A DNA stretch of 64,000 nucleotides from Shinisaurus crocodilurus (GCA_021292165.1 CM037877.1:297864726-297928725), one strand, 5' to 3'. Counted from the first letter of the stretch, positions 45,401 through 56,070 are shown. Numbers and translations are program-made. Notes: generated by a model not told the origin, from the sequence alone.

Positions 45401-48400
45401 AGAGGCGGACCCGGAAGACGAGAAAGGCAGTAGTCAAGCCAGCAAAGACTGAAAGAATAGATCATTGGGGGGGGCGGGTGTTTCCCAATGGGGGGCCAAC
45501 AAAGATGGGGGCGGGAATGAATTTTAGCAACATTTAAAAGTCGGAAATGTGCAGTTTGAAGAAAAGAAATGGGAGGAGGAGAATCAAAGAGGACGCCACG
45601 GTTCCATGCCTAGTGGGGAGGAACTGCCGCTTTCACCCCGATTCTCCGAGCGGCAGGACGTCCCAGGGGTGCAGCGCTCCGTCGAGCGTGGTTGCCTTTG
45701 GACGAGCTCACGGGAGGCTCACGGGAGTCTTGTCGTATTTGCATTTGCAGATATATCGTTTGAGCAGGGGCGGAGGCTCCCAGCTCCAACAACGCCTCCG
45801 CCAAACGTCCCAAAGTTGACTGTTCCCTCCCCGCCCCCCGGTAGATTTCTAGGGGGGGGACCCAGCACCCTACGATTCTTGCCGAGCTGCTGAGCTCTCT
45901 GACCTTTGGTCTGCTTCAGACCCTGGGAGCTTCCTCCAACCTGGTGCCCGCTAGATGTGTGGGACTGCAACGCCCATCATCCCCAGCCGGCATGAATGTC
46001 ATCTTCCCCAGGGGTGGGGGAAGGAAGGAAGGAAGGCGTGCTCCCTTCCAGAACCGTCTCTGGCCACTCATGCAACGAATAGCCATCCATGATGATCTCT
46101 CCAGCCAGCCCAGTGCCAGGGTTTGGGGGGGGGGGGCTTGGGCAAGACACCCCCCCCGGCACCCTCCCTCAGTGAGTCGTCCTTCTCACCGCCACAGTCA
46201 CCAGCTGCTCTTTCTAATCACTCGCCTGCCTGCGAGGCAGAGAGCCAGGGGGCAAGCAGGCCGTGGCATCTCCCGCCCTTCCGCCTCAGCACCACCGTTG
46301 TCCGGGCCGGCCAGGGGGGGAGGGGGAGCAAGTCCAGGGAGCTCTTGCCGGTGGACCCCTGCTTGAGGTGTTGGGCCCTCGGCAGGTGCCCGAACGTGCC
46401 CACCCTTGATGACAGGCCTGTCCCCAGCCAAAGGGGACACTTCAAAATTGTGTCCAGATCTGCCAAGCTAAACTGGTCCACCCAGTTTGACCCATTTCTG
46501 CAGCCCTTCTTGTTACAGGCACAGAATCACAGGGCCAGGAGCCCCCACCCCACCCCCGAGAGGTCATTCAGCCCAAACCCCAATTTCATAACAGATACTC
46601 ACCGCTGTTGGACTGACGGTCAGGAACCAAATGTAGGACGGACTGTTTTCCTGGTGGGGGAGAGAGACAGCCTGAAATATTTGGGTTCAGCTGTTAATTC
46701 CTTCCCCCCTCTTCCAAACATCACCCAAGCACACACACGTATACACTTTGACCCCTGTATGCCCCCTCGGCATCATTATTTTGCTTTTCAGGGCCAGGTT
46801 CTAAAGGCGGCTTATAGCAAGCTGCTGTCCTCTCCATCAGGCACAGCGCACTTGGCTACGGACCCAAGGAGGGGCTGCGAAGCTCAAGCCCTGACCAGCA
46901 TGGCTACTTATGGCAGTGGCATGGGTCCAAAAGAGGAAATGGGGTGATGGGGGGTGCTGCTTTGCGTAACATTTGCATATGCTCATTTATATGGATAGAT
47001 TCAACTTCAGGCCTCGTCTTGAGTCCTGCGTCCAGTTCTGGGCACCGCACTATAAGAAGGAATGCAGACAAACTGGAAAGGTTTCAGAGGAGGGCAACAC
47101 AGATGATCAGGGGACTGGAAACAAGGCCCTGTGAGGAGAGACCAAAGGAACTGGGCATGTTTGGCCTAAGGAAGAGAAGACTGAGGGTTGATATGATAGC
47201 GCTCTTCAAGCACTTGAAAGGTTGCCACACAGAGGACGGCCAGGATCTCTTCTCGACCATCCCAGATTGCAGGACACGGAATAATGGGCTCAAGTTACAG
47301 GAAGCCAGATTCTGCCTGGACATCAGGAAAAACTTCCTGACTGTCAGAGCAATAAGACAATGGAACCAACTACCTAGGGAGGTGGTGGGCTCTCCCACCC
47401 TGGAGGCCTTCAAGGTGCAGCTGGATGGTCATCTGTCAGGGATGCTTTGACTTGGGTTCCTGCACTGAGCAGGGGGTGGGGCTGGATGGCCTTGTAGGCC
47501 CCTTCCAACTCTACTAGTAGTCTATGATTCCAGGTGACCTGTGTGCCTCCTCGGTCTGCTGTCCTGGTGCTGACTGGGGAGGGGCAACCTCAGGACTGCC
47601 GCTGCTGCTCTACCTTCTTTGGGTTCTTTATCCTTAATCTGGAATTGAGAGAGCCAGCGTGGCCTAGTGGTTAGAGCGTTGAACTGGCACTCGGGAGACC
47701 CGGGTTTCTAGTCCCCACTCGGCCATGAAGCTCACTGGGTGAGCTTTGGGCCAGTCACTGACTCCCAGCCTAACCTACCTCACGGGGTTGTTGTGAGGAT
47801 AAAATGGACAGGAGGAAGAGGAGGAGGATTATGTAAGCCGCCTTGGGTTCCTTGCACGAAAAAAGGCGGGATATCAATATAATAAATAAATAGATTGGAC
47901 TGCATAGCCCTTCCGACAGAGGCCTGTCCTCTGTAACGTAGGACACCTCTCCACCCTCGGCTGCGGGTGTGCATGACAACGCCTGTGATGGTTGAGTGGT
48001 GCGGGAAAGGCACTCTGCACATGCTCGGGGGTACCATCTTTGTTGTATCTGAGACCTGACACAGCCCAAGGCCGAGACCTGACACTGGAAACAGCGTCCA
48101 GAAATGAATGAGCGCCCTGCCCCCCCCCCCCCCTGCATGAAGTACGCAAGCCCTGCCTGAGAAACGAACTGGGCCTCCCAGATATATAAGAATCCAGATC
48201 TCACGCTAAGCTGGTGGTGCCCTTTGCCCCCATTACTGCTGCTGCTGCTGCTGCTGCGAACGGGCACTGGACTCAATCTGCACCGAAGCCGGCGTTGGCT
48301 CCTCGCAGCCCGTCCTCTCTGCATTCCTGTCTCCCTCTGACCTCACCGCTTGCCACTTGCACGCACAGCTTTGTGTCACTCTCTGCCTGCCAACTTGGGA

Positions 48401-51400
48401 TAACGCTCTCATGCATCTGATGACGCCTGGCCTCTAATCCACGAAGCCTCGATCGTAATAAATGTGCTAATCTTTAGAGTCTTTCGGCTACTTTTTGCCG
48501 CAACAGACTAATCATGGCCAGCTCTCCCCCCCACAAAAATAATATAATCGCAGAAGCCCTATCAAAGAAAAAGCAAACAACCCAAAACAAAACAGAGCAC
48601 ACCCCACCAACATCCGGCAAAGTTATAAAACAATCTTGCAAAACCCGCTATAAAAGATGTTGGAGTTGACAGCCAATTTTTTTTTAATTTTTTTTTAAAG
48701 AAATCTTTGCTTGGGGCCAAAAAGACGTCCAATTTAATGCCAGGAGAATGTCTTCAGAGCGGGGGAGCACCTGCCTGGCTTCCGGTGGTGGTGGTGGCGG
48801 CGGCGAGGCCCGAAGGAAGGCCTCGGAGGAAGTGGCTGGAGCTCCCCCCCCCCCCGCTGCCCCAAGCTGGCTCTGCTTAGGAAGGGCCGCTGCGCTCCCT
48901 CCCAGTCCCCCCCCCCCCGGCAAGCAAAAGCCACAAATCATCCAGGTGTCTTTGCTTGTGGGCGACAAGCTGGTGCTTTTGCACACTCCGCTGCTGCTTC
49001 GTAGATCACTTTCATTTCCCCCACCAGATTCGCTAACATCTTTCCCTCCCGCTCTGCCTCTGGCCTTCCTTTTCTGCCCCAACTTCTGCATTCCTGACGC
49101 GACCCGACCCGACCCGACCCGACCACAGCCTTCAGGAGGCCGTGGAGCACAGCAGACTCCGCAAACTCGGCCGTTGATCCTGGGGCACGTCGCTTGTGTT
49201 GTGCACGTCTCCGGCACTGCGCACGTCTCTTGTACTGCGCGTGCGGGTGTGTCGGAACTACAACTCCCATCATCCCCAGACAGCCCAGCCCCTCTCCTTA
49301 GTAGCCACCCGCCTCACTCTATTTGGCAGGGGTACCTGGAGGAGGGCCTCTGAGACCGATCTTAGGGCAGGTATAGACAGGAGGAGATGATCCCCCAGGT
49401 CCCTTTAGGGCAGTGTTCTCCAACCTTGGGTCCAGGGCCGGTGCTACCATTAGGCCAACTAGGCGGCTGCCTAGGGCGCTGGGCTAAAGGAGGCGCCAGA
49501 AATGCCTTGGGGGGAAAAATACATCACGTATTTTACCAAGTTTGTTTTACCAATCATGTCCTGTGGCGGGGAAGGGAAGGCGAAAGAAGCGCACCCCTCC
49601 CTCTCTCTCCTCCAGCTCCTACCAGGAACAGCAGCAGGCAGGCTCCTCCTCACAACCAGCATCAAAAGAGGCAGAGAAGGCTACAGACTGGAGGAGGGGA
49701 GGCGGGCAGGGGCCAATGATGGGCGGCTGGTGGGCGGCTGGAAGGATGCACCTCCTTCGCCTTCCCTCTCAAGGATGCACCTGCAAACACCTCCTTCGCC
49801 TTCCCTCTCAAGGATGCACCTGCAAACACCTCCTTCGCCTTCCCTCCCTCGCGTGAGCCTCACGTTCCTCAGCTCAAGGTCCCCTGAAAGCAGTTATTTC
49901 CAGCAACCAGGGAGGGAGGGAAAGGTATTTTAAGCTAGCTGGGGCTCCAATGTTTTAATTATTTACCATGCTGTTTCTGTGTTTTGGTTTTAAATGGTTT
50001 TAGGATGCAATCCTATGCGTGTTTGGAGGGGGGGGGAAATCCTACAACTCCCAGCATTCCCCAGCCAGCCATGCGCAATCCTATGCACGTTGAGGTAGAA
50101 AAAAGCCCCACAACTCCCAGCGTTCCAACAGCCAGCCATGCTGGCTGGTGAATGCTGGGAGTTGCGGGGCTTTTTTCTGCCTCAACGTGTTTAGGATTGT
50201 GCCCTGAGCTGTTGATGTTTTCTTTACTGTACTTTGAATATTGTTGTCTGCCTTGAGCACTAGGCTGGTAAAGGGAAAGACAGGATAATATACATTATTC
50301 TGATAAAGAAATATTGCAACAAAGTGATAGAGAGAGGAGGGGAAGCAGCAAGTTTCGTAAATCCCCTCCTAAATTTGAACCAGATGATCCACGGGCTCTC
50401 TCTTTGCTATGTTTCTACTACATGCATCCCGCCCCCCCTGCAACCCAGAAGGTGTACGAGTCAAACCGGTGTCTCTGCACCTCCACCCTGCGAGGTAGGA
50501 CAGGCTGCAAGACGCCCTTTTGTCTCTATTCCTCACAGGTAGCGCCACCACACCTCTCTCACATCCTTTTTTCATATCCCTTGTGCTGCCTGCAGGAGGA
50601 GACAGGCTTTTACATATATATGGAGTAGGAGAAGGCCCTTGGGAGTTCCTGGCATAGCTGGGCTGATGTTGCCTCTTTGCTTTCCTCGTGAACACAAAGG
50701 AAAAGTAACTTAAAGTCCACAAAGTTTTTCTATGGGGCTCGGCAGTTCCCAGGGAGGGAAATTTATTTCATAATGGGCATAGGGCTGGAGGGAGGGCTCA
50801 AGTGGGAAGGGGGGGCGCTAAATATCTGATCTTGCCTAGGGCACCAAATTGCCTTGCACCGGGCCTGCTTGGGTCCCCAGATGTTTTTGGCCTACAACTC
50901 CCAGCATGCCCCAGCCAGCTACGCTGGCTGGGGCATGCTGGGAGTTGTAGGCCAAAAACATCTGGGGACCCAAGGTTGGAGAACACTGCTTTAGGGGGGA
51001 GGGAAACCCCCTCCAGAACAGGTTGAACATCTCTTAGCCGGGCTGATGAACCACCCACTAAAAGTACCTCTGTCTTGTCTGGATTGAGTCTCAGTTTAGT
51101 GGCCCCCATCCAGTCCATGTCTGTGCCCAGGCACTGATTCAGAACAGCCACTGCCTCACCTGGATTTGTTGAAAAGCAGAGACAGAGCTGGGCATCATCC
51201 GCATATTGGCGACACGTCCGCCCACGCCTCCGGATAACCTCCCCGCAGTGGTTTCATGCAGATGTTAAACTGCATGGGGGGGGGGGATAAGAAAGAGCCC
51301 CACGGAGCCCCACAAGGCAGAGAGCAGTAATCCGCCGGCACGACTTTGTGGAGACATCCTTCCTTCCACTAAGGCCGGTTGTGCAGTGCCTCCAATTCCC

Positions 51401-54400
51401 AGCCTAGACAGCCTATATCCAGAAGGCTGCCACGATATCGAGAACCACCGAGGGCGCAATCCTGTGCATATTTAGACATAAAAAGGCCTGTGTGTCGTAG
51501 CGCGGGACTTGTAGGCCTTTTTTTCTGTCTAAATATGCATAGGATTGTACCCGGAGAGGTCCGAGAATATCAACAGGGCTGCTGCACCTTCCTTCCTTGT
51601 CCCTCTTTCGGCAAAGGTCAAGCCACAGGGCAATATCTTCATAGCAGGGATGTTGAAGAGTCCTTGGTCCCAAGTCCCGAGTCGAGTCCCGAGTCTTTGG
51701 ACCCGAGTCTAGAGTCGAGTCTAGAGTCCGAGGTCCAAAATGGTGACTCGAGTCGAATTCCGAGTCACTCCCAAAGCGGCGGCCCATGGAGGGAGCGGGA
51801 GGGTCTCCGCGAGAGGAAGAAGAGCTGCGCTTCCTCCCGCAGAGACCCTCCTGCTCCCTCCACGGGCCGCTGCCGCCGCCACCGCCACTCACCGTCCTTC
51901 CCTCGTCCCTACTCCTGCCGCTGCCGGGAGCAGGGATGTATTACAAGCCCTCCCTGGGCTCGTAGTTCCCCGCACGCCTCACCTCGCCACCGCCCCGCTG
52001 CCGCCCTCACCTCCACCTCTGCCGCCCTCACCTCACCTCCGCCGCCGCCGTCGCCGCCCTCACCTCCGCCGCCGCCACCCTCGCCTCTGCCACCGCTGCC
52101 GCCGCCGCCCTCACCTCCTCCTCCTCCGCCGCCGCCATCGCCATCGCACACAGCACGCCGCTAGCGACGGCGCTCTGTTTTTGGTGGGAGGAACCACAGC
52201 AACCCCGCCAAAAACAGAGCGACAGCGCTGGTGGCGTGACGCAGCGTGCTGTGTGCAATGGCGATGGCAACGGCGATGGCGACGAGGTCGGCGGAGGAGG
52301 AGGAGGAGGAGGAGGAGGAGGAGAGGGCGGCGGCGGCGGCGGAGTCCTTGGGCTCGAGTCCCAAGTCGAGTCTCGAGTCCCACATAAATTATTGGGACTC
52401 GAGTCAGAGGGGGGACTCAGTCGGACTCACGAGTCGAGTCCCCGAGTCCGAGTCCCCATCCCTGCTTCATAGTATTCATCATAATAACAATACTTAGCAC
52501 CCATGTCACACATTTTGAATCTCCAAAGTTCTTAACACTTACTTATTTCATTTAAAACAAACAAACAAACCCAAACATATCCCCACTTTGCGCATTTGCT
52601 CCGGAATGATCCTTAAAACAAATCTCTGTCGGCTTTCCTTCTTGCAGAGTAGGTCAATATTATTCAATATTATTCATAATATATTATATATTAATTAATA
52701 ATATATTAATGAGACAGCTGTGGCGTAGTGGTTAGAGTGTTGGACTAGGACTCGGGAGATCCAGGTTCTAGTCCCCGCTCAGCCATGAAACTCACTGGGT
52801 GACTTTGGGCCAGTCACTGACTCTCAGCCTAACCTACCTCACAGGGTTGTTGTGAGGATAAAATGGAGAGGAGGAGGAGGAAGATTATGTAAGCCGCCTT
52901 GAGTTCCTTGCAGGAAAAAAGGCGGGGTATAAATATAATAAATAAAATAATAAATAAATAATAAATAGTAATAATTACAGGATAATTATTATCCTATAAT
53001 AATTAGGATTTGGGTTGCCACAATTTGCCCTGCCAGGGCTCCTGTGCTTTTAACAACAGCATGCGATGCATGAATGCAGAAGCAGGGCTTGTGCTTTAAA
53101 ATGGTACAGTCCTCGCTTACCCTCCGTTTCCGGTTATAGGTTGCTCAGCGGTTGGTTACTCAGCAGTTTGCAACGGTCTACTCACTTCGGTGGCGTGTGG
53201 GCTCGTGTGCGGTCTTCCCCAGTTCCCGTTTCCTTCTTTCCAGTGGGGCGGGAGGCTTCTCTCTCGCAGCGTGGGGCACCAGAAGATTGCCAGCCCTCTG
53301 GAATCAAGCCAGAGAGGAACAGTGTCAAGCGGGGACTACTGCCTGACAAAGGACTGCAGTGTGCCTTTGCACGCTGGCCCTCCCGGCGGCCCCAAACACA
53401 GCTGCCGCCCCCAGCCCTCTCGAGCCACCTGCAAAGGGCTCCAAGCGCAACTGCCTTTCACAGCCGTGTCCCAGCCAGGAATGACGCCTGGCCCACGGGT
53501 GGGGAACATGTAGCCCCAGTAGATGATGTTGGACTCCTTTCTCCCATCAGCTCAGCCAACATCACTAATGGTCAGGGGTGATGGGCACTGTAGTCCGACA
53601 ACATCTGGAGGGGTATAGGTTCCCCCACCCATGACCCAGACTTACAATCAGAGGGACAAGACCTCCCCGCTCACCCATCGAAAACAAGGCTTTTAAAGTT
53701 TTTCTTTTTTAAAGTGGTAAACACTGGCAAAGGGGTTGGGGAGAATCCAGGGGTCTTTTGTTCCAGATCCTCAGCCCCACCTCTTTTCAAGTCTGTGCCA
53801 AGCAAAATCTATTGCAGACTCATTTGGGGGGGGGAAGGGTTGCCAGCTTCTCTTCCCTTCCCGTTCCCTGCTGGCCCTGATCCGGTGCTTCTTACAGCAT
53901 CCTGGCCTAATAGAGAACCTTTTACCTGTGAAGCTTTTCCTAGCATAGAGCTGAAGTGAGCGAGACAGCCTGTGCTTCGTTCCTGCAGGTCAGGATACTG
54001 TTGAAAGCACAGCAGCGGAACCAATAGAGAAAAGTTGGCAACCCTCTTCAGGAAGTGGCCCACCTTGAAGAGGTTTCCTGGCCTCTAAAAAGGGAAATTT
54101 CTAATCTGCAGATTATCGGAACACTGCTTCCGTCTTGCACATATAGGCAATATTTTGTTTGCAGGGGGTTTTCTAGAGAACAATATATAAAGAGGAAGTT
54201 CAAAGGGGAAGGCAATAAATGAAAAAATAAGGAAGAGGTGAAGGGGTGGAACAGGAGCTGGTCTGAGAGGGTCTAGGCAGGGGGTGGGTGCTAGAAGCCA
54301 GGGCTCCTGGGTCTGCTCTGCAAGGTCTGAATCAGTGCCAGTCTCAGAAGAAAGTTGATGCCAATGCCTGACACTGAATCCTGAAATGTACAATATAATG

Positions 54401-55315
54401 TCACCCTGCCTTTGAGCATGTGCAGAGTGCTCTGTCCTCACCCGTGCACAGATTAGGGGCAAGGCTTGCAGGCAGCCTTGAGCTTGTGGCATGCATGGCT
54501 CCTGGGGGGGGGGCACCTAAAGCTCAGACCAAAGCATTCCAGGCGCTCTGCATATGCTCAGAGGAATGTATATTTTCTGCCTGCTTCACATATTCTAGGA
54601 TGATTCAGTCTCCGAATTAAGTTCCTGAGGGTGAACCCTGATATGCACGCACACGCACACCACACACCCTCTAGGGAATCCCTGGCTGCCTCCCCCCTTC
54701 TCAAAAACACTCTAAATGGGCCGGGTTCCTGGAAATGCACTTCTGTTCCCGTTCCCACGCCAGGCAGGACCACGAGTTCTGTGCCAGCTGGGGTCTGGAG
54801 AACACTACAAAGACAAGAGAGGCTGGGTTTGTGGAAACAAATACAACATCTGGGAAACCACGAGGTGGTAGAGGAATGCTGCTGGAAGGATTCGTAGCCT
54901 GGTGGAGCAAAAGTAGTAGTGGTAGTGGTGGTGGGGCGGTGGGAGGTTGATCCTCGGAGGGACAAAATCAGGTCCAGAGTGTGAAGTCTAAAAATGTGAT
55001 GGAAATGCAAATGTACAGAGAAGCACGCACCCGATTCCCCCCCCCCCATGCATTCTCTAAATCCCTGTTTTGCAATATGCAAACTCGGTTTTGCTCTTTT
55101 CTTCCTGTTCTTCCTCCTTCTCCTCCTCTCCTGATGAAGCTAAAGCGCTCCCGAGGAATCCCTTCAGCTGCAGCCAGTATAGGTGCTTTGTGCCGTGTCT
55201 CCTTACAAACCCTTTCAGGCGGAGAGCTGATTCTAGGCCCAGACTCCATTCTGCCAAGCCACGCAGGCCAGAAATGAAAGCAAAAACAGCCACGTTTTCC
55301 TTCTTCACATTTCTT

Positions 55316-55349
<34 letters not shown>

Positions 55350-56070
55350 TGGGGGCTTGGAGTCACAGCCCTCCCTCCAAAATCTCAGGATCTGCGTGGG
55401 CTGGTTACATAAGGACCTTCAATTGTGTGGGGGAATGCTCTCTGCACATCCTCAGACGCGCCCCCAGTTTCTTCTTTTGTGGCCTTCCAGTTCCGGATGT
55501 TTTGGTCTGCAGTTCCCATCAGCCATAGCCAAATGTGAGGGATGAGGGGAGTTGTACGCCAAAACAATCTGGAGGGCCGTCAGTTGCCCACCCCAGCATT
55601 ACAGGTTCGGGAGGCTGAAACTTGGCACGGAAAAGTTTGCTTCTTCCGGAGCTGCTGAAGACCCGTTAAGTAAATTAAAATTAAAATAAAAATAAATCAT
55701 GAGTGGGAGAAGCAGAATCCATTTCAGAGCCCCGCCACCTCGCCTCTCCCAGACGCCATCCGCTAGGCACCGCTACCCTCCGCATGCAATCCGGCCTCGC
55801 CCTTACCTGGGGTGCCTTGGGGGTCCCCCGGAGGTCCTCCGTCGTCCCGGGCACCTTGGCCGTCAGCTCTCCCCGCAGCTGCGACAGCTCTGCCCGCAGC
55901 AGCTCCAGGCGGCACTGGATGCTGAGCAACGTGAGCAGGCAGGCCAGGAAGCCCACACCCAGGGCACCGCCGCCCACCCAGGCCGCAGCCAAGAGGGACG
56001 GGTGGCGGTCGCACCCCGGCCTCAGCCGTGAATTCGCCACAGGGCCGGCAGGTGTGGCTGGACTCAGCAT
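42344..56070 (-). CDS. TNFSF13: TNFSF13 (APRIL), TNF-superfamily cytokine; one stalk exon not found
   Basis: APRIL is a type II membrane protein, cleaved by furin to a trimeric cytokine that binds TACI and BCMA on B cells and plasma cells. Visible coding exons: 56070-55807 (N-terminus and membrane anchor), 46650-46603, 43477-43359, 42780-42639 and 42453-42344. The TNF homology domain starts at KQSVLHLVP. It carries GLYFVYSQ, the VLF-DPTFTMGQV strand and the Cys pair in LFRCIQSMP...YNSCYSG that forms the APRIL disulfide. It ends GTFLGLLRL, close to the mammalian terminus. Phases of the four distal exons agree. Exon 1 ends in phase 0 while the next visible exon needs one leading base, so at least one stalk exon (length 1 mod 3, expected to hold the furin site) lies in the 9-kb repeat-filled gap. 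TNFSF12 lies upstream on the same strand, as in mammals. Confidence 0.9.
42639..42780 (-). CDS. TNFSF13: TNFSF13 TNF-domain exon with Cys pair
   Basis: This 142-bp exon encodes VLFHDPTFTMGQVLQRL, LFRCIQSMP and YNSCYSG. The donor is GTAAGG. Confidence 0.94.
43359..43477 (-). CDS. TNFSF13: TNFSF13 TNF-domain exon
   Basis: This 119-bp exon encodes DGHATEIWWKPFLQQGRAL and VVVKHAGLYFVYSQ. The donor is GTAACA and the acceptor ttccgcag. Confidence 0.92.
43640..43955 (+). mobile_element. GC-rich hAT-like element, copy 3
   Basis: Uninterrupted homologue of 34275-35097 (GTGAGTGTTCCTTCTC, GGCAGAGAGCCAGTGG, ending TTGGCACCGGCCC). It lies in a TNFSF13 intron just upstream of a coding exon. Confidence 0.5.
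44040..44960 (+). mobile_element. Retroelement pol remnant (Ty3/Gypsy- or ERV-like)
   Basis: A short open segment at about 44062-44270 resembles the C-terminal half of a retroviral-type aspartic protease (ends with an I-I-G-N-D-L motif). A Pro-rich spacer with a frame shift and a F-x-E-A-Q segment follow, as seen between protease and RT in vertebrate Gypsy/ERV elements. RT and integrase are absent. A purine run AAGAAGGGGG (44951-44960) could be the polypurine tract. It is a broken, non-functional copy. Confidence 0.55.
44961..45140 (+). mobile_element. Possible 3' LTR start of the pol remnant
   Basis: Sequence begins TGATGTTGCG directly after the purine tract, as a 3' LTR would. The right end is not recognisable. 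Single-copy in this window, so unproved. Confidence 0.3.
46130..46428 (+). mobile_element. GC-rich hAT-like element, copy 4
   Basis: CACCCTCCCTCAGTGAGTCG, GGCAGAGAGCCAGGGGGC and GGGCCCTCGGCAGGTGCC match the other copies. Confidence 0.5.
46603..46650 (-). CDS. TNFSF13: TNFSF13 exon starting the TNF domain
   Basis: This 48-bp exon lies between cccccaccag and GTGAGT and encodes KQSVLHLVPDRQSNS, matching the QHSVLHLVP segment of mammalian APRIL. Its start phase (one base missing) shows that an upstream exon remains unfound. Confidence 0.9.
46985..47532 (+). mobile_element. CR1 LINE 3' part
   Basis: GAGTCCTGCGTCCAGTTCTG, AGACTGAGGGTTGATATGAT and TGGATGGCCTTGTAGGCC, with a TCTATGATTC end. It encodes the CR1 C-terminal NNGLKLQEARF segment. 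Confidence 0.88.
47649..47893 (+). mobile_element. tRNA-derived SINE (Sauria/Squam type)
   Basis: GAGAGCCAGCGTGGCCTAGT head, GGTTTCTAGTCCCC box, core and AATAAATAAAT tail. It lies in TNFSF13 intron 1. Confidence 0.88.
48380..48525 (+). mobile_element. Penelope-like element 3' fragment with decayed hammerhead ribozyme motif
   Basis: CATGCATCTGATGA (CTGATGA at 48417-48423) is followed by an imperfect stem and CGAAG (48442-48446), then AATAAATGTGCTAATCTTTA and GCCGCAACAGACTAATC. The order matches the common reptile 3' segment with a hammerhead core (CUGAUGA, stem, GAAA). Here GAAA has become GAAG and stem II is broken. Confidence 0.45.
49101..49124. repeat. (GACCC)n minisatellite
   Basis: Nearly five GACCC units in tandem. 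Confidence 0.9.
49433..50867. mobile_element. hAT-like element, 1435 bp, nested, exact 8-bp target duplication
   Basis: Ends CAGGGCCGGTGC and GCACCGGGCCTG, flanked by CTTGGGTC on both sides (49425-49432 and 50868-50875). The inside holds a tandem GGATGCACCTGCAAACACCT repeat (49745-49850) and two fold-back fragments (50003-50207). No transposase is recognised, so it is non-autonomous. Confidence 0.9.
50003..50207. mobile_element. Fold-back element (GCAATCCTATGCA family), one and a half copies
   Basis: A half copy at 50003-50070 runs into a full palindrome at 50072-50207 (CGCAATCCTATGCACGTTGA and its inverse). Confidence 0.7.
50997..51300 (-). mobile_element. L2-type LINE internal fragment
   Basis: The minus strand encodes TKLRLNPDKTEVLLVGGSS, the same motif as LKLNPDKTEVLLVGD in the L2 at 26650. 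A left continuation is likely at 49330-49400. Confidence 0.7.
51448..51556. mobile_element. Fold-back element (GCAATCCTATGCA family)
   Basis: GGGCGCAATCCTGTGCATAT and its inverse ATATGCATAGGATTGTACCC, with a short central region. Confidence 0.7.
51645..52464. mobile_element. hAT-like element, 820 bp, with GAGTC subterminal arrays
   Basis: Termini CAGGGATG and CATCCCTG are flanked by exact CTTCATAG duplications (51637-51644 and 52465-52472). Both subterminal zones are packed with GAGTC/CGAGTC motifs (51660-51770 and 52350-52460). The middle is (GCC)n/(AGG)n-rich and contains an inverted pair around GTTTTTGG (52180-52215). Open frames inside are compositional and no transposase is recognised. 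Confidence 0.85.
52712..52965 (+). mobile_element. tRNA-derived SINE (Sauria/Squam type)
   Basis: ACAGCTGTGGCGTAGTGGTT head, GGTTCTAGTCCCCGC box, core and AATAAA-rich tail. It lies in TNFSF13 intron 1. Confidence 0.9.
53497..53632. mobile_element. Fold-back hAT-like element (GGGTGGGGAAC family)
   Basis: CACGGGTGGGGAACATGTAG faces GTTCCCCCACCCATG. The arms carry GATGTTGGACTCC and its inverse. Diverged relatives lie at 57160-57285 and 57515-57600. Confidence 0.65.
55317..55349. repeat. (GT)n microsatellite
   Basis: A pure GT run in TNFSF13 intron 1, about 0.5 kb from the exon 1 donor. Confidence 0.95.
55807..56070 (-). CDS. TNFSF13: TNFSF13 exon 1: cytoplasmic tail and signal anchor
   Basis: This is 88 codons from ATG 56070 to donor CAG|GTAAGG. 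A hydrophobic segment from about residue 24 to 48 (starting LLAAAWVGGGALGVGFLACL) is the type II anchor. It is followed by a Leu/Glu-rich stalk start (LELLRAELSQLRGEL) like that of mammalian APRIL. Confidence 0.85.

Larger units (their letters stand above)
49411..50988. mobile_element. hAT fold-back (CAGTGTTCTCCAACC family) carrying a nested hAT
   Basis: The outer element has exact CTTTAGGG duplications (49403-49410 and 50989-50996). Its left terminus (49411-49432) is cut off from the rest (50876-50988) by the inner element at 49433-50867. It is itself set in an L2 fragment. Confidence 0.92.

Noticed and set aside
51379..52387. Pro/Arg/Ser-rich open frames of 215-261 codons
   Set aside because: They are translations of GCC/AGG triplet runs inside the hAT-like element, open in several frames on both strands.
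54442..54501. Well-bounded 60-nt candidate exon on the minus strand of TNFSF13 intron 1
   Set aside because: The splice sites look good, but the encoded residues do not resemble APRIL and the phase cannot link exon 1 to the next known exon.
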